From Aliarcobacter cibarius (lineage in GTDB: Bacteria > Campylobacterota > Campylobacteria > Campylobacterales > Arcobacteraceae): a DNA stretch of 64,000 bases. Position 1 is the first letter of the stretch, and the number at the start of each line of letters is the position of its first letter. Shown here in pieces: positions 25,989-35,431 of this stretch. Location: assembly GCF_013372265.1 (NCBI RefSeq), contig NZ_CP054051.1, forward strand, positions 1,004,587 to 1,068,586, read 5' to 3'. Below the pieces are notes generated by a model. It saw only the letters and a list, made by a program, of their open reading frames with translations. It was not told the DNA's origin and made no database searches. A program made the translations under genes and the position numbers.

Positions 25989-27365
25989 ATGTCATTTTTA
26001 AATTTAGGATTATGCACAGAAATTCTTCGTGCAGTTAAAGAAGAGGGTTATACAAAAGCAACTCCTATTCAAATACAGTCTATACCAGTAATATTGTCAA
26101 AAAAAGATGTTTTAGCAGCTGCTCAAACAGGAACTGGAAAAACTGCTGGTTTTACACTTCCATTATTGCAGTTATTAAATAAAAACTATTCAAAAGATAA
26201 AAAAAGAGTTGTAAAAGCCCTTATTTTAACTCCAACAAGAGAATTAGCATCACAAGTTGGACAAAGTGTTCAAACTTACGGAAAATATCTCTCTTTTAAA
26301 TCAGCTGTTATATTTGGAGGAGTTGGAATAAACCCACAAAAAGCTATTATAAAAAAAGGTATTGATATTATTACTGCAACTCCTGGAAGATTGCTTGATT
26401 TGGTATCTCAAGATAGTTTAGATTTATCAAAAGTTGAATTTTTGGTTTTAGATGAAGCTGATAGAATGCTTGATATGGGATTTATACATGATATTAAAAA
26501 AATATTAGCACTTCTTCCAAAAAAAAGACAAAATCTACTTTTTTCAGCTACTTTCTCACCTGAAATTAAAAAATTAGCAGATGGATTACTAAATTCTCCA
26601 GTTTTAATAGAGGCTTCAAAAGCAAATAGCACTTCACATAAAGTTGAACAAACTATCCATTTAGTTGATAAAAATAGAAAAAAAGAGCTTTTAGTTCATC
26701 TTTTAAATAAAAATAATTTGAAACAAGTTTTAGTTTTTACAAGAACAAAGCATGGTGCTAATAAGCTAAGTGAAGCTTTAATAAAAGATAAAATAACTTC
26801 AGCTGCAATTCATGGAAATAAATCTCAAGGTGCAAGAACAAAAGCTTTAGATGATTTTAAATCAGGAAAAGTAAGAGTTTTGGTTGCAACTGATATAGCA
26901 GCAAGAGGAATAGATATAGATCAATTACCACATGTAATAAATTTTGAATTACCAAATGTTCCTGAAGATTATGTTCATAGAATTGGACGAACAGGAAGAG
27001 CTGGAAATAAAGGTGAAGCTATATCTTTAGTTTGTGTTGATGAACATGAATATTTATTTGGAATAGAAAAATTAATTAAACAAAAAATAAATAAAATTGC
27101 AATAGATGGATTTAAAGTAGATCCAAATATAAAAGCGGAATCTATTTCAAACAGTAAAAATAAAAATAATAGTCAAAGTAGAGCAACAAAAAATAAAGTT
27201 TCTACATCACAAGATAAAACTTCTAATTCAAAAAGAGATCAAGAAAATTCATCTTTAAGCTCAAAATCTAGAGAAAACAACAATAGACATTTTTCAAAAA
27301 AAAGTGAATCTTCATCTAATGGCTCAAGAAATAGAAGAGTGAATTCAACTTTAAAAACTAAATAA
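25989..27365 (+). CDS. rhlE: DEAD-box ATP-dependent RNA helicase (RhlE-like)
   Basis: This 458-residue protein has all DEAD-box motifs: Q motif ([10 protein letters not shown]), motif [31 protein letters not shown], motif III FSAT, and the C-terminal motifs [10 protein letters not shown] and [10 protein letters not shown]. The helicase core ends near residue 380. A 75-residue tail rich in Ser, Asn, Lys and Arg follows, typical of RhlE-like RNA-binding tails. It remodels RNA in ribosome assembly or mRNA decay. Confidence 0.9.
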   Translation: MSFLNLGLCTEILRAVKEEGYTKATPIQIQSIPVILSKKDVLAAAQTGTGKTAGFTLPLLQLLNKNYSKDKKRVVKALILTPTRELASQVGQSVQTYGKYLSFKSAVIFGGVGINPQKAIIKKGIDIITATPGRLLDLVSQDSLDLSKVEFLVLDEADRMLDMGFIHDIKKILALLPKKRQNLLFSATFSPEIKKLADGLLNSPVLIEASKANSTSHKVEQTIHLVDKNRKKELLVHLLNKNNLKQVLVFTRTKHGANKLSEALIKDKITSAAIHGNKSQGARTKALDDFKSGKVRVLVATDIAARGIDIDQLPHVINFELPNVPEDYVHRIGRTGRAGNKGEAISLVCVDEHEYLFGIEKLIKQKINKIAIDGFKVDPNIKAESISNSKNKNNSQSRATKNKVSTSQDKTSNSKRDQENSSLSSKSRENNNRHFSKKSESSSNGSRNRRVNSTLKTK

Positions 27366-27377
27366 ATTCTAATCCTA

Positions 27378-27409
27378 TAAGTAAGATGTTTTCAAAATCA
27401 TCTTACTTA
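27378..27409 (+). terminator. Terminator of the helicase gene
   Basis: TAAGTAAGATG at 27378-27388 pairs over 11 bp with CATCTTACTTA at 27399-27409, followed by CTTTT. Confidence 0.85.
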
Positions 27410-27489
27410 CTTTTAAAATTAATAATCAATTCATATCCTTATAGATATACTTTTTTCTCTTAAAATATAAAAAAAGAAAGATTTCATAG

Positions 27490-29574
27490 ATGAAAAAAGT
27501 AAAATTACAAAATTTAGATTGTGCAAATTGCGCCTTAAAAATAGAAAAAACTTTAAATGATATGCCAGAATTATCAAATGTTAAATTGAATTTTTCTACT
27601 TCAACTCTTACTTTTGAACAAAATACAAATAATGATTTATTGGATGTTATTGAAAAAGAGATTCAAAAAATTGAAAAGGAAGTTTTTATAGTAAAAGAAG
27701 AGAATAAAAAGCAAAAAACATTTTGGCAACTTCTAGATAAAAAGCTTTTAGCTATTACGCTAGTATCTCTTTTTTTAACTTATATCTCTTATAACTATAT
27801 AGAAAATAGACAAATGCAAATTGCAGTTTATATTGTGGCTTATATAATTGTAGGTTGGGATGTTTTATACAAAGCATTTAATAACATAATAAATGGAAAA
27901 GTATTTGATGAATACTTTTTAATGTCAATAGCAACTTTGGGTGCTTTTGGTTTGGCTGATTTTGTTGAAGGTATATCGGTTATGATATTTTATCAAGTAG
28001 GTGAAATGTTTCAAAGGGTTGCTGTTTCAAATTCTAGAGATAATATAAATGCACTAATTGATATCAAACCAGAGTATGCTTTTGTAAAAGAGGGTGATAT
28101 TGTAGTTCAAAGAACTCCTGAAGAGCTAAGAATTGGAGATATTATCTTAGTAAAAGTAGGTGAAAAAGTTCCAGTAGATGCTATATTATTAAATAATTCA
28201 TGCCTATTTGATACAAGTGCAATAACAGGGGAATTTAGACCAAAAACTATAAATGAGAATGAATCTGTTTTAAGTGGATTTATAAATGTTTCAAACGCTG
28301 TTTATTTAAAAGTTAACTCTCTTTATAAAGATTCAACTATTGCAAAAGTTATAGAACTTATAGAAAATGCAAGTTCAAAAAAAGCAAATGCTGAGAAGTT
28401 TATAACAAAATTTGCAGCTGTTTATACTCCTATTGTTGTTGTTATGGCTCTATTTTTAGCATTTTTACCACCATTTTTTATAGAAGGTGCTTTATATTCT
28501 GATTGGATTGAAAGAGCTTTGGTATTTTTAGTTATTTCTTGTCCTTGTGCTTTGGTTGTATCTATTCCACTATCTTTTTTTAGCGCAATTGGTGCTGTTT
28601 CAAAAAAAGGTATTTTAGTAAAAGGTGCAAATTATATAGAAAAACTAACAGAAATTGAAAATATTGTTTTTGATAAAACAGGAACTTTAACTAAAGGTGT
28701 TTTTGAAGTTATAAAAGTAGAAGCTTTTGATATAAATAAAGATGAACTTTTAAGATATGCTGCAATAGTTGAGAGTTTTTCAACTCATCCAATAGCAAAA
28801 GCAATTGTAAAATCTTATGATAAAGAATTAAATTTAAAAGAGTTAAATTCAAGTAAAGAGTTTAGTGGTTTGGGTATAAAAGCTATTGTAAATGAAAAGG
28901 AGATTTTAATAGGAAATAAAAAACTTCTTGAAAAATTCGATATAAAGATTTCAGAAGATTTAGAAGAGAAGTTAAATGTTGTTTATGTATCAATTGATTC
29001 AAAACTTGTTGGGTATATTGTAGTAAGTGATATTATAAAACCTGAAGCAAAAGAGTTTATTAAAGAATTAAAAAAATTGAATATCTTTAAAACTTATATG
29101 TTGACAGGTGATAAAAAAGAGCAAGCAATTGAAGTATCAAAAGCTATAGGAATAGAGAATATAAAATATGAGCTTCTCCCTCAAGATAAATTGAAAATTT
29201 ATGAAGAAATAAAAAAAGAGAGTGGAAAAACAACAGCTTTTGTGGGGGATGGAATAAATGATGCTCCAACATTAGCTGCATCAGATATTGGTTTTGCTAT
29301 GGGTGGAGTTGGAAGTGATTTAGCTATTAAATCTGCTGATGTTATAGTTTTAAATGACAATTTAAATGCAATAAGTGATGCTATAAAAATAGCTAAAAAA
29401 ACTAAAGCTATTGTATATCAAAACATTGTATTTATTATGGCTATAAAAATTGGCTTTTTATTTTTAGGAGCAAGTGCGCTTATAGGAATGAAAGAAGCAA
29501 TTTTTGCAGATATGGGAGTTGCACTAATAGCAATATTTAATTCAATGAGAATACTAAAAGATATAAATAAATAG
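27490..29574 (+). CDS. Heavy-metal P-type ATPase, Zn/Cd-exporting type
   Basis: This 694-residue P1B ATPase exports divalent heavy metals. The N-terminal HMA domain has LDCANCALKIEKTL (metal C-x2-C). The membrane metal site is SCPCALV, the phosphorylation site DKTGTLT, the nucleotide-domain HP motif STHPIAKA and the hinge GDGINDAPT. The last helices carry the IKIGFLFLG lysine and an Asp in FADMGVALI, the pair that marks the Zn/Cd/Pb (ZntA/CadA) class rather than copper. No adjacent ArsR/MerR regulator is seen. It shares an operon with the following epimerase gene. Confidence 0.9.
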   Translation: MKKVKLQNLDCANCALKIEKTLNDMPELSNVKLNFSTSTLTFEQNTNNDLLDVIEKEIQKIEKEVFIVKEENKKQKTFWQLLDKKLLAITLVSLFLTYISYNYIENRQMQIAVYIVAYIIVGWDVLYKAFNNIINGKVFDEYFLMSIATLGAFGLADFVEGISVMIFYQVGEMFQRVAVSNSRDNINALIDIKPEYAFVKEGDIVVQRTPEELRIGDIILVKVGEKVPVDAILLNNSCLFDTSAITGEFRPKTINENESVLSGFINVSNAVYLKVNSLYKDSTIAKVIELIENASSKKANAEKFITKFAAVYTPIVVVMALFLAFLPPFFIEGALYSDWIERALVFLVISCPCALVVSIPLSFFSAIGAVSKKGILVKGANYIEKLTEIENIVFDKTGTLTKGVFEVIKVEAFDINKDELLRYAAIVESFSTHPIAKAIVKSYDKELNLKELNSSKEFSGLGIKAIVNEKEILIGNKKLLEKFDIKISEDLEEKLNVVYVSIDSKLVGYIVVSDIIKPEAKEFIKELKKLNIFKTYMLTGDKKEQAIEVSKAIGIENIKYELLPQDKLKIYEEIKKESGKTTAFVGDGINDAPTLAASDIGFAMGGVGSDLAIKSADVIVLNDNLNAISDAIKIAKKTKAIVYQNIVFIMAIKIGFLFLGASALIGMKEAIFADMGVALIAIFNSMRILKDINK

Positions 29575-29584
29575 GAGAAATATT

Positions 29585-30433
29585 TTGAATTATGAAATAA
29601 AAAATAGTTTTATAAAAGCAAAAATTAGATCTTTTGGAGCAGAACTAAATAGCCTTCAAAAAATTACAAATAATTTTGAGTATATATGGCAAGCAGATTC
29701 AAAATACTGGGCAAGGCACTCACCTGTTCTTTTTCCTATTGTTGGAAGATTAAAAGATGATATATATTTTTATAAAGATAAAAAATATAATTTGTCTCAA
29801 CATGGTTTCTCAAGAGATAAAGAGTTTGAATTAGTTAAAAAAGAGGAAGATTTTATAGAGTTTGTTTTAAAAAGTGATGAAAGAACTTTTAAAATTTATC
29901 CTTTTTTATTTGAGTTGAATATCTCATATAAATTAGACAAAACAAAACTAATAATTTCTTATAAAATAAAAAATAGAAGTGAAGATAGTATCTATTTTTC
30001 AATAGGTGCCCATCCAGCTTTTAATATTTTAGATGGTGATTTTTTAGAATTTGAAAATGTAGAAAAAGCCAAGAGATATTTTTTAAATGAAAAAGGGTTA
30101 GTTTATAAAGATGAAGAGTTGTCTTTTATAGAAAATAAACTTTTTTTAGATGAAAATATATTTAAAAATGATGCTTTGATTTTTAATGATTTGAGTATAA
30201 AATCTATTAATCTAAGAGATAAAAATAATAATAAAATTTTAAAAGTTGAATTTGAAAGATTTCCTTATTTAGGAATTTGGTCAAAACCAAATCTTGCACC
30301 TTTTGTATGTATTGAACCTTGGTTTGGAGTTGCAGATGAAGAAAATTCGAATCAAAATATAGAAGAGAAAAAAGGAATTCAAATCTTGCAAAAAGATGAA
30401 ATTTTTTCTTGTTTTTATAGTATTGAAATTTAA
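29585..30433 (+). CDS. Aldose 1-epimerase-family protein
   Basis: This 282-residue protein starts at TTG with AGGAG 8 nt upstream. It matches galactose-mutarotase-like proteins: FGAELNSLQ, PVLFPIVGRLKDD, HGFSRDKEF, SIGAHPAFNI (catalytic His region) and the late W-F-G-V-A-D-E segment. It probably interconverts sugar anomers, but the sugar is unknown. It lies 10 nt after the metal ATPase gene. Confidence 0.85.
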   Translation: MNYEIKNSFIKAKIRSFGAELNSLQKITNNFEYIWQADSKYWARHSPVLFPIVGRLKDDIYFYKDKKYNLSQHGFSRDKEFELVKKEEDFIEFVLKSDERTFKIYPFLFELNISYKLDKTKLIISYKIKNRSEDSIYFSIGAHPAFNILDGDFLEFENVEKAKRYFLNEKGLVYKDEELSFIENKLFLDENIFKNDALIFNDLSIKSINLRDKNNNKILKVEFERFPYLGIWSKPNLAPFVCIEPWFGVADEENSNQNIEEKKGIQILQKDEIFSCFYSIEI

Positions 30434-30463
30434 AGAATAAAGAAAAAAATCTCTTTATTCTTT
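30432..30463. terminator. Bidirectional hairpin terminator
   Basis: AAAGAATAAAGA at 30432-30443 pairs perfectly over 12 bp with TCTTTATTCTTT at 30452-30463. It lies between the convergent epimerase and ygiQ genes. Confidence 0.8.
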
Positions 30464-32216
30464 AACCTTGCATTCCTGAACCAGAACTATTTTTTGGTTT
30501 AGAAAAACTTTTTTTTGTAACAACTATCTCTTTTTGTTTCTCTTTTCTTAATGTATCTTTTTCAACAAAGATTTTTTCTTTTGTAAATGGATCAAGTTCT
30601 GTGTAATACATAACAGCTGAGTAAGTTCCTGGAGTTGGAGTAAATACTTGAGCTTGTTCAGGATTTATCTTTAATTCATGAGTTGTAAATTGCTTTAACT
30701 CATGCATGTGGCTTTCTTTACATCCTGGATGAGCAGCTATTAGATAATATGTTAAAAATTGTTTTTTACCAGTTTCTCTATTGAGTTCATCAAACATTCT
30801 TTTAAACTCAATAAGTGATTGTTTTCCTGGTTTTCCCATATGGTGAAGTACTTCATCACTTGTATGTTCAGGAGCTATTTTCATTTGACCTGAAATATGA
30901 TGGTCAATTATCTCTTTTAAATACTCTTTTCCATGATTTTTATCAGCAGCTATAAAGTCATATCTAATTCCAGAAGCTATAAATGCTTTTTTAACACCAG
31001 GAACTGCTCTTATATCTCTTAAAAGATTTATGTTTCTACTATGATTTACTTTCATTGTACGACAAAGTCTATGCGCATCAACACATCTTTTATTATCTAT
31101 GCAAGTTCCTAAATTTATCTTTTTTTTACATTCATAACCATACATATTTGCAGTTGGTCCACCCACATCAGAGATAATTCCTTTAAAATCTTTCATAGTT
31201 GTGAAATGTTTTGCTTCACCTAAAATATTTTGTTCACTTCTTGTTCTTATAGTTCTTCCTTGATGGGCTGCAATCGCACAGTAATTACACTCTCCCCAAC
31301 AACCATGATGTGTCATAATTGAGAATTTTATAGTCTCTAAAGCTTTTACTTTTCCTTCTTTTGCATGATATGGATGTAAATCCCTTTGATATGGGAAAGA
31401 GGCTATTTTGTCCATCTCATTTTCTTCTAAATAACGGCTTGGTGGGTTTTGGATTAGGTATCTTCCATCTACTTCTTGACAGAGACCTTTTGAATACATT
31501 GGGTCATTATTGTCATAAAATGTTCTAAAAAGGTCAATATATTTCTCTTTATTTTCTAAACACTCTTTATGAGATGGAATTTGAATATACTCTTTTACTG
31601 GTTCTTTTGAAATATAGCAAAGCCCTGCAATAGTTTTCACGTCTTTACCTTCTTTTAAATAAAGCCCCAAATCTATTATTGCTTGTTCACCCATTCCATA
31701 AACCATATAATCAGCTTTTGAATCAAATAAAATTGGTTTTCTTAAACTGTTTGACCAATAATCATAATGTGTAAGTCGTCTAAGACTTGCTTCTATCCCA
31801 CCTAAAACAATTGGAACAGTATTTTTAAAATATCTTCTTATTAAATTTGTATAAACTAAAGTTGCTCTATCAGGTCGTTTGTTATTTTTTCCACCAGGAG
31901 TATAATCATCATCATTTCTAAACTTTTTTGTAGCTGTATAGTTTGAAACCATTGAGTCAATACTTCCACCACTAACTCCCCAAAAAAGTTTTGGTTCACC
32001 TAATCTTTTAACATCAATATCACTATTAACATCAGGTTGTCCTATTATTCCAACTCTTAGTCCAATATCTTCTAATATTCTTCCAACAACAGCAATTCCC
32101 ATAAAAGGCGAATCTATATATGCATCACCTGTTATTAAAACAACATCAAGCTCATCCCAACCTCGTTGTTTCATCTCTTCTTTAGTTGTTGGTAAAAATT
32201 TATTTAATTTATCCAT
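30462..32216 (-). CDS. YgiQ-family radical SAM protein
   Basis: This 584-residue protein has an N-terminal cobalamin-binding-like region (DVVLITGDAYIDSPFMGIAVVGR). The radical SAM 4Fe-4S motif is C-x3-C-x2-C in HHGCWGECNYCAIAAHQGR near residue 305. A second cysteine cluster follows (CKKKINLGTCIDNKRCVDAHRLC) and may ligate another iron-sulfur cluster. TPTPGTYSAVMYYTELDP is the conserved C-terminal block. The reaction catalysed by this widespread family is not settled. Confidence 0.88.
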   Translation of the reverse strand: MDKLNKFLPTTKEEMKQRGWDELDVVLITGDAYIDSPFMGIAVVGRILEDIGLRVGIIGQPDVNSDIDVKRLGEPKLFWGVSGGSIDSMVSNYTATKKFRNDDDYTPGGKNNKRPDRATLVYTNLIRRYFKNTVPIVLGGIEASLRRLTHYDYWSNSLRKPILFDSKADYMVYGMGEQAIIDLGLYLKEGKDVKTIAGLCYISKEPVKEYIQIPSHKECLENKEKYIDLFRTFYDNNDPMYSKGLCQEVDGRYLIQNPPSRYLEENEMDKIASFPYQRDLHPYHAKEGKVKALETIKFSIMTHHGCWGECNYCAIAAHQGRTIRTRSEQNILGEAKHFTTMKDFKGIISDVGGPTANMYGYECKKKINLGTCIDNKRCVDAHRLCRTMKVNHSRNINLLRDIRAVPGVKKAFIASGIRYDFIAADKNHGKEYLKEIIDHHISGQMKIAPEHTSDEVLHHMGKPGKQSLIEFKRMFDELNRETGKKQFLTYYLIAAHPGCKESHMHELKQFTTHELKINPEQAQVFTPTPGTYSAVMYYTELDPFTKEKIFVEKDTLRKEKQKEIVVTKKSFSKPKNSSGSGMQG

Positions 32217-32304
32217 TAATCTTCTTTTTTTAATAATATATTATTAGTATTATGCCCAAATAGATTTTATGAAGTGATTTAATTTATAGTTTGAAAAGTT
32301 TTGT

Positions 32305-32330
32305 GTAAAGAGAAATTACTTTCTCTTTAC
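32305..32330 (-). terminator. Hairpin at the 3' end of the pyruvate dehydrogenase operon
   Basis: GTAAAGAGAAA at 32305-32315 pairs over 11 bp with TTTCTCTTTAC at 32320-32330, overlapping the last lpd codons. The T-run after it on the minus strand is poor, so termination strength is uncertain. Confidence 0.6.
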
Positions 32331-33749
32331 AGCTTTTGCGTTTGGTAAATCTGTGATTGTTCCTTCGAAAATCTCAGCAGCCATACCAATAGATTCGTGT
32401 AGCGTTGGGTGAGCATGAATTGTAAGAGCTATATCTTCAGCATCACAATCCATTTCAAGAGCTAGTGAAATTTCACCTAAAAGCTCTCCAGCATTTTCTC
32501 CAACAATTGCTCCACCAATTAATTGATGAGTATCTTTGTTGAAGATTAATTTTGTCATACCTGTATTTGAAACATCGCTAGCTAGTGCTCTTCCACTTGC
32601 GCTCCATGGGAAAGTAGAAACTTCATAGTTTATTCCAGCTTTTTTAGCTTCAATTTCAGTCATTCCAGCCCAAGCAATTTCAGGGAATGTATATGCAATA
32701 GAAGGAATTTGTTTTGGCTCAAAGTAAACTTTATGACCAGCAATTACTTCAGCAGCTACATGACCTTCATGAACAGCTTTATGTGCAAGCATTGGTTGTC
32801 CAATAATGTCTCCAATAGCAAAAATATGAGGAACTTTTGTTCTTAGTTGAGAATCAACTTTGATTAATCCTTGTTCATTTACTTCAACATTTGTATTTTC
32901 AAGACCAAGTTTATTTCCATTTGCACTTCTTCCAAGAGCAACTAAAACAGCATCATATAAAATTCCTTCTTTAGGTGCATTTTCACCTTTGAATTCTACA
33001 TAAATACCATCAGGTTTTGGAATGATACTTTGAGTTTGAGTTTTATACATGATATTAAATCTATTTGCATTTGCTTTTGTATAAAGTTTTATTAAATCAG
33101 CATCTGTTCCAGTCATTAGTTGTTCACCTCTAATTGCAACATCAACTTGGCTTCCTAAAGTTGAGTAAACTGTACCCATCTCAAGACCAATAATTCCTCC
33201 ACCAAGGATTAAAAGTTTTTTAGGAACTTCTTTTACTTCTAAAGCATTTGTTGAATCCCAAATTCTTGGATCTTCATGAGGAATAAATGACATTTTTGAA
33301 CTTTGGCTACCTGCAGCAATAATGCAGTAGTCAAAAGTTACTTTTGTTTTTTCATCACTATTTGATAAACTAACTTCAACACTATGTTCATCTAAGAATT
33401 TAGCAACACCTTGAATATGTTGAACTTTTCTCATCTTTGCCATAGCATCTAATCCACCAGTAAGTTTTTTTACAACTCCACTTTTGTATTCAGCAACTTT
33501 TTTAATATCTATTTTTGGGCTTTCGTAAAATATTCCAGCTTTTTCTATATGTTTTGCTTCTTCTATAACTTTTGCAACATGTAAAAGTGCTTTTGAAGGA
33601 ATACATCCAACATTTAAGCAAACTCCACCCAAAGTAGGGTGTCGTTCAACTATAACTGTCTCAAGACCTAAATCAGCACATCTAAATGCTGCAGAGTAAC
33701 CACCAGGTCCTGCCCCAATTACTAAAACTTGAGTTTTAACTTCAGTCAT
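32316..33749 (-). CDS. lpdA: Dihydrolipoyl dehydrogenase (E3)
   Basis: This 477-residue FAD enzyme reoxidises dihydrolipoamide of the pyruvate dehydrogenase complex using NAD+. It has the FAD-binding GAGPGGYSAAFRCADLG, the redox disulfide GGVCLNVGCIPSK (C-x4-C), NAD-binding LGGGIIGLEMGTVYSTLG, and the C-terminal HAHPTLHES with the catalytic His-Glu. It is the last gene of the aceE-aceF-lpdA operon, 10 nt after aceF. Confidence 0.95.
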   Translation of the reverse strand: MTEVKTQVLVIGAGPGGYSAAFRCADLGLETVIVERHPTLGGVCLNVGCIPSKALLHVAKVIEEAKHIEKAGIFYESPKIDIKKVAEYKSGVVKKLTGGLDAMAKMRKVQHIQGVAKFLDEHSVEVSLSNSDEKTKVTFDYCIIAAGSQSSKMSFIPHEDPRIWDSTNALEVKEVPKKLLILGGGIIGLEMGTVYSTLGSQVDVAIRGEQLMTGTDADLIKLYTKANANRFNIMYKTQTQSIIPKPDGIYVEFKGENAPKEGILYDAVLVALGRSANGNKLGLENTNVEVNEQGLIKVDSQLRTKVPHIFAIGDIIGQPMLAHKAVHEGHVAAEVIAGHKVYFEPKQIPSIAYTFPEIAWAGMTEIEAKKAGINYEVSTFPWSASGRALASDVSNTGMTKLIFNKDTHQLIGGAIVGENAGELLGEISLALEMDCDAEDIALTIHAHPTLHESIGMAAEIFEGTITDLPNAKAVKRK

Positions 33750-33759
33750 TTTAGTCTCC

Positions 33760-35421
33760 TTATAGACTTAACAATCTAATATCACTTAAAAGTTGTGATA
33801 CAGTTGTTGTAAATCTAGCACCATCAGCACCATCTATTACTTTGTGGTCATAAGATAGACTTAATGGAAGCATTAATCTTGGTTTGAATTTTTTACCATT
33901 AAACACAGGTTTAATAGAAGATTTTGAAATTCCTAAAATTGCAACTTCAGGAGCATTTATAATTGGTGTAAAATATGTACCACCAATTCCACCAAGACTA
34001 GAAATTGTAAAGCATCCTCCACTCATATCATTTGAAGTTAGTTTTCCATCTCTTGCTTTTTGTGATAGTTCTGCTAATTCAAGAGCAATTTGTTTAAACC
34101 CTTTTTTATCAACATCTTTAATCACTGGTACTAAAAGACCATTTGGAGTATCAACTGCAACTCCAATGTTATAGTACTCTTTCATAATCAATTCTTGTCC
34201 ATCTAAACTTAAGCTTGAATTGAATTTTGGATGAATAGCTAAAGCTTTTTGAACAGCTTTAATAATAAATACTAAAGGTGAAAGTTTGAAATCTTTTGCT
34301 TTTTCATTTTGTTCTTTTCTAAACTCTTCAAGTTCAGTAATATCAGCTTCATCAAATTGTGTAACATGAGGAGCTGATAAATAGTTTTTATGTAAAAATG
34401 GTCCAGATATTTTTTGAACTCTACTTAATTCAACTCTATTTACTTTTCCAAATTGTGAGAAATCAATCTCTTTTGACTCAGGAAGGCTAAATCCAAATCC
34501 GATACTTGAAGCAGAAGCTGGTTTATTTAGTTGCTCTTTTACATAAGCTTTAATATCTTCAACTAAAATTCTTCCTTTATTTCCACTACCTTTTACAAAA
34601 CCTAAATCAACTCCAAACTCTCTTGCTACTTTTCTAACACTTGGACTTGCATAAACTTTTGTAGCTTTTTTAGATAAAACTTTACTCTCTTCTTCAATAT
34701 CTGCACTTCTAGCTGCTACTTCTTGTAAAGTTGGTTTAGAACCACTCTCTTTTTCAACAGTTGTAGGAGTTGAACTTGCAGCAAAAGTTGGAGTTGGAAC
34801 TTTATCTTCAATTACAACAGTTTTAATAACTTTTGCAATTAAATCTCCACTATTGATTTTTTGACCTTTTTCTACAAAAATTTCAATAACTTCTCCACCA
34901 AAAGGTGCAGGAACATCCATAGAAGCTTTTTCAGTTTCAAGAGTGATAATACTGTAATCTTTTACAATTATATCTCCTATATGAATCATAACATCAATTA
35001 AATCTACATCTTTTTCAGCCCCTAAATCAGGAACTCTTACTTCTTCAACAACTGATTTTATAGTTTGTTCTTTTACAAATTGTGGAGGAGTTATAGCAGC
35101 AATTTCCTCTTTTACCTCTTCAACTTTTGAAGCAGTAGCAGCAACTTCATCTGCTTGTGAGCTATTTACTTCAACTTCATCAGTTGCTTCAACTTTAGCA
35201 ATTAAATCTCCACTGTTTACCTTATCACCAACTTTTACTAAAATTTCAACAATTTTACCTTTATAAGGAGTTGGAACATCCATAGAAGCTTTTTCAGTTT
35301 CTAAAGTGATAAGCCCATCTTCAATTTCAACGCTATCACCAATTTTTACCATTATGTCAATTAAATCAACATCTTTATCAGCACCTAAATCTGGAATAAA
35401 AACATCATAAACTTTTGCCAT
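33760..35421 (-). CDS. aceF: Dihydrolipoamide acetyltransferase (E2) with two lipoyl domains
   Basis: This 553-residue core protein carries two lipoyl domains, each with an ETEKASMDVP lipoylation site (Lys near residues 44 and 163), linked by Ala/Val/Glu-rich hinges. Next comes a peripheral subunit-binding domain (ASPSVRKVAREFGVDLGFVKGSGNKGRILVEDI) and the catalytic domain ending SYDHKVIDGADGARF with the active-site His and Asp. It transfers acetyl from lipoate to CoA. Confidence 0.95.
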   Translation of the reverse strand: MAKVYDVFIPDLGADKDVDLIDIMVKIGDSVEIEDGLITLETEKASMDVPTPYKGKIVEILVKVGDKVNSGDLIAKVEATDEVEVNSSQADEVAATASKVEEVKEEIAAITPPQFVKEQTIKSVVEEVRVPDLGAEKDVDLIDVMIHIGDIIVKDYSIITLETEKASMDVPAPFGGEVIEIFVEKGQKINSGDLIAKVIKTVVIEDKVPTPTFAASSTPTTVEKESGSKPTLQEVAARSADIEEESKVLSKKATKVYASPSVRKVAREFGVDLGFVKGSGNKGRILVEDIKAYVKEQLNKPASASSIGFGFSLPESKEIDFSQFGKVNRVELSRVQKISGPFLHKNYLSAPHVTQFDEADITELEEFRKEQNEKAKDFKLSPLVFIIKAVQKALAIHPKFNSSLSLDGQELIMKEYYNIGVAVDTPNGLLVPVIKDVDKKGFKQIALELAELSQKARDGKLTSNDMSGGCFTISSLGGIGGTYFTPIINAPEVAILGISKSSIKPVFNGKKFKPRLMLPLSLSYDHKVIDGADGARFTTTVSQLLSDIRLLSL

Positions 35422-35431
35422 TTTTTACTCC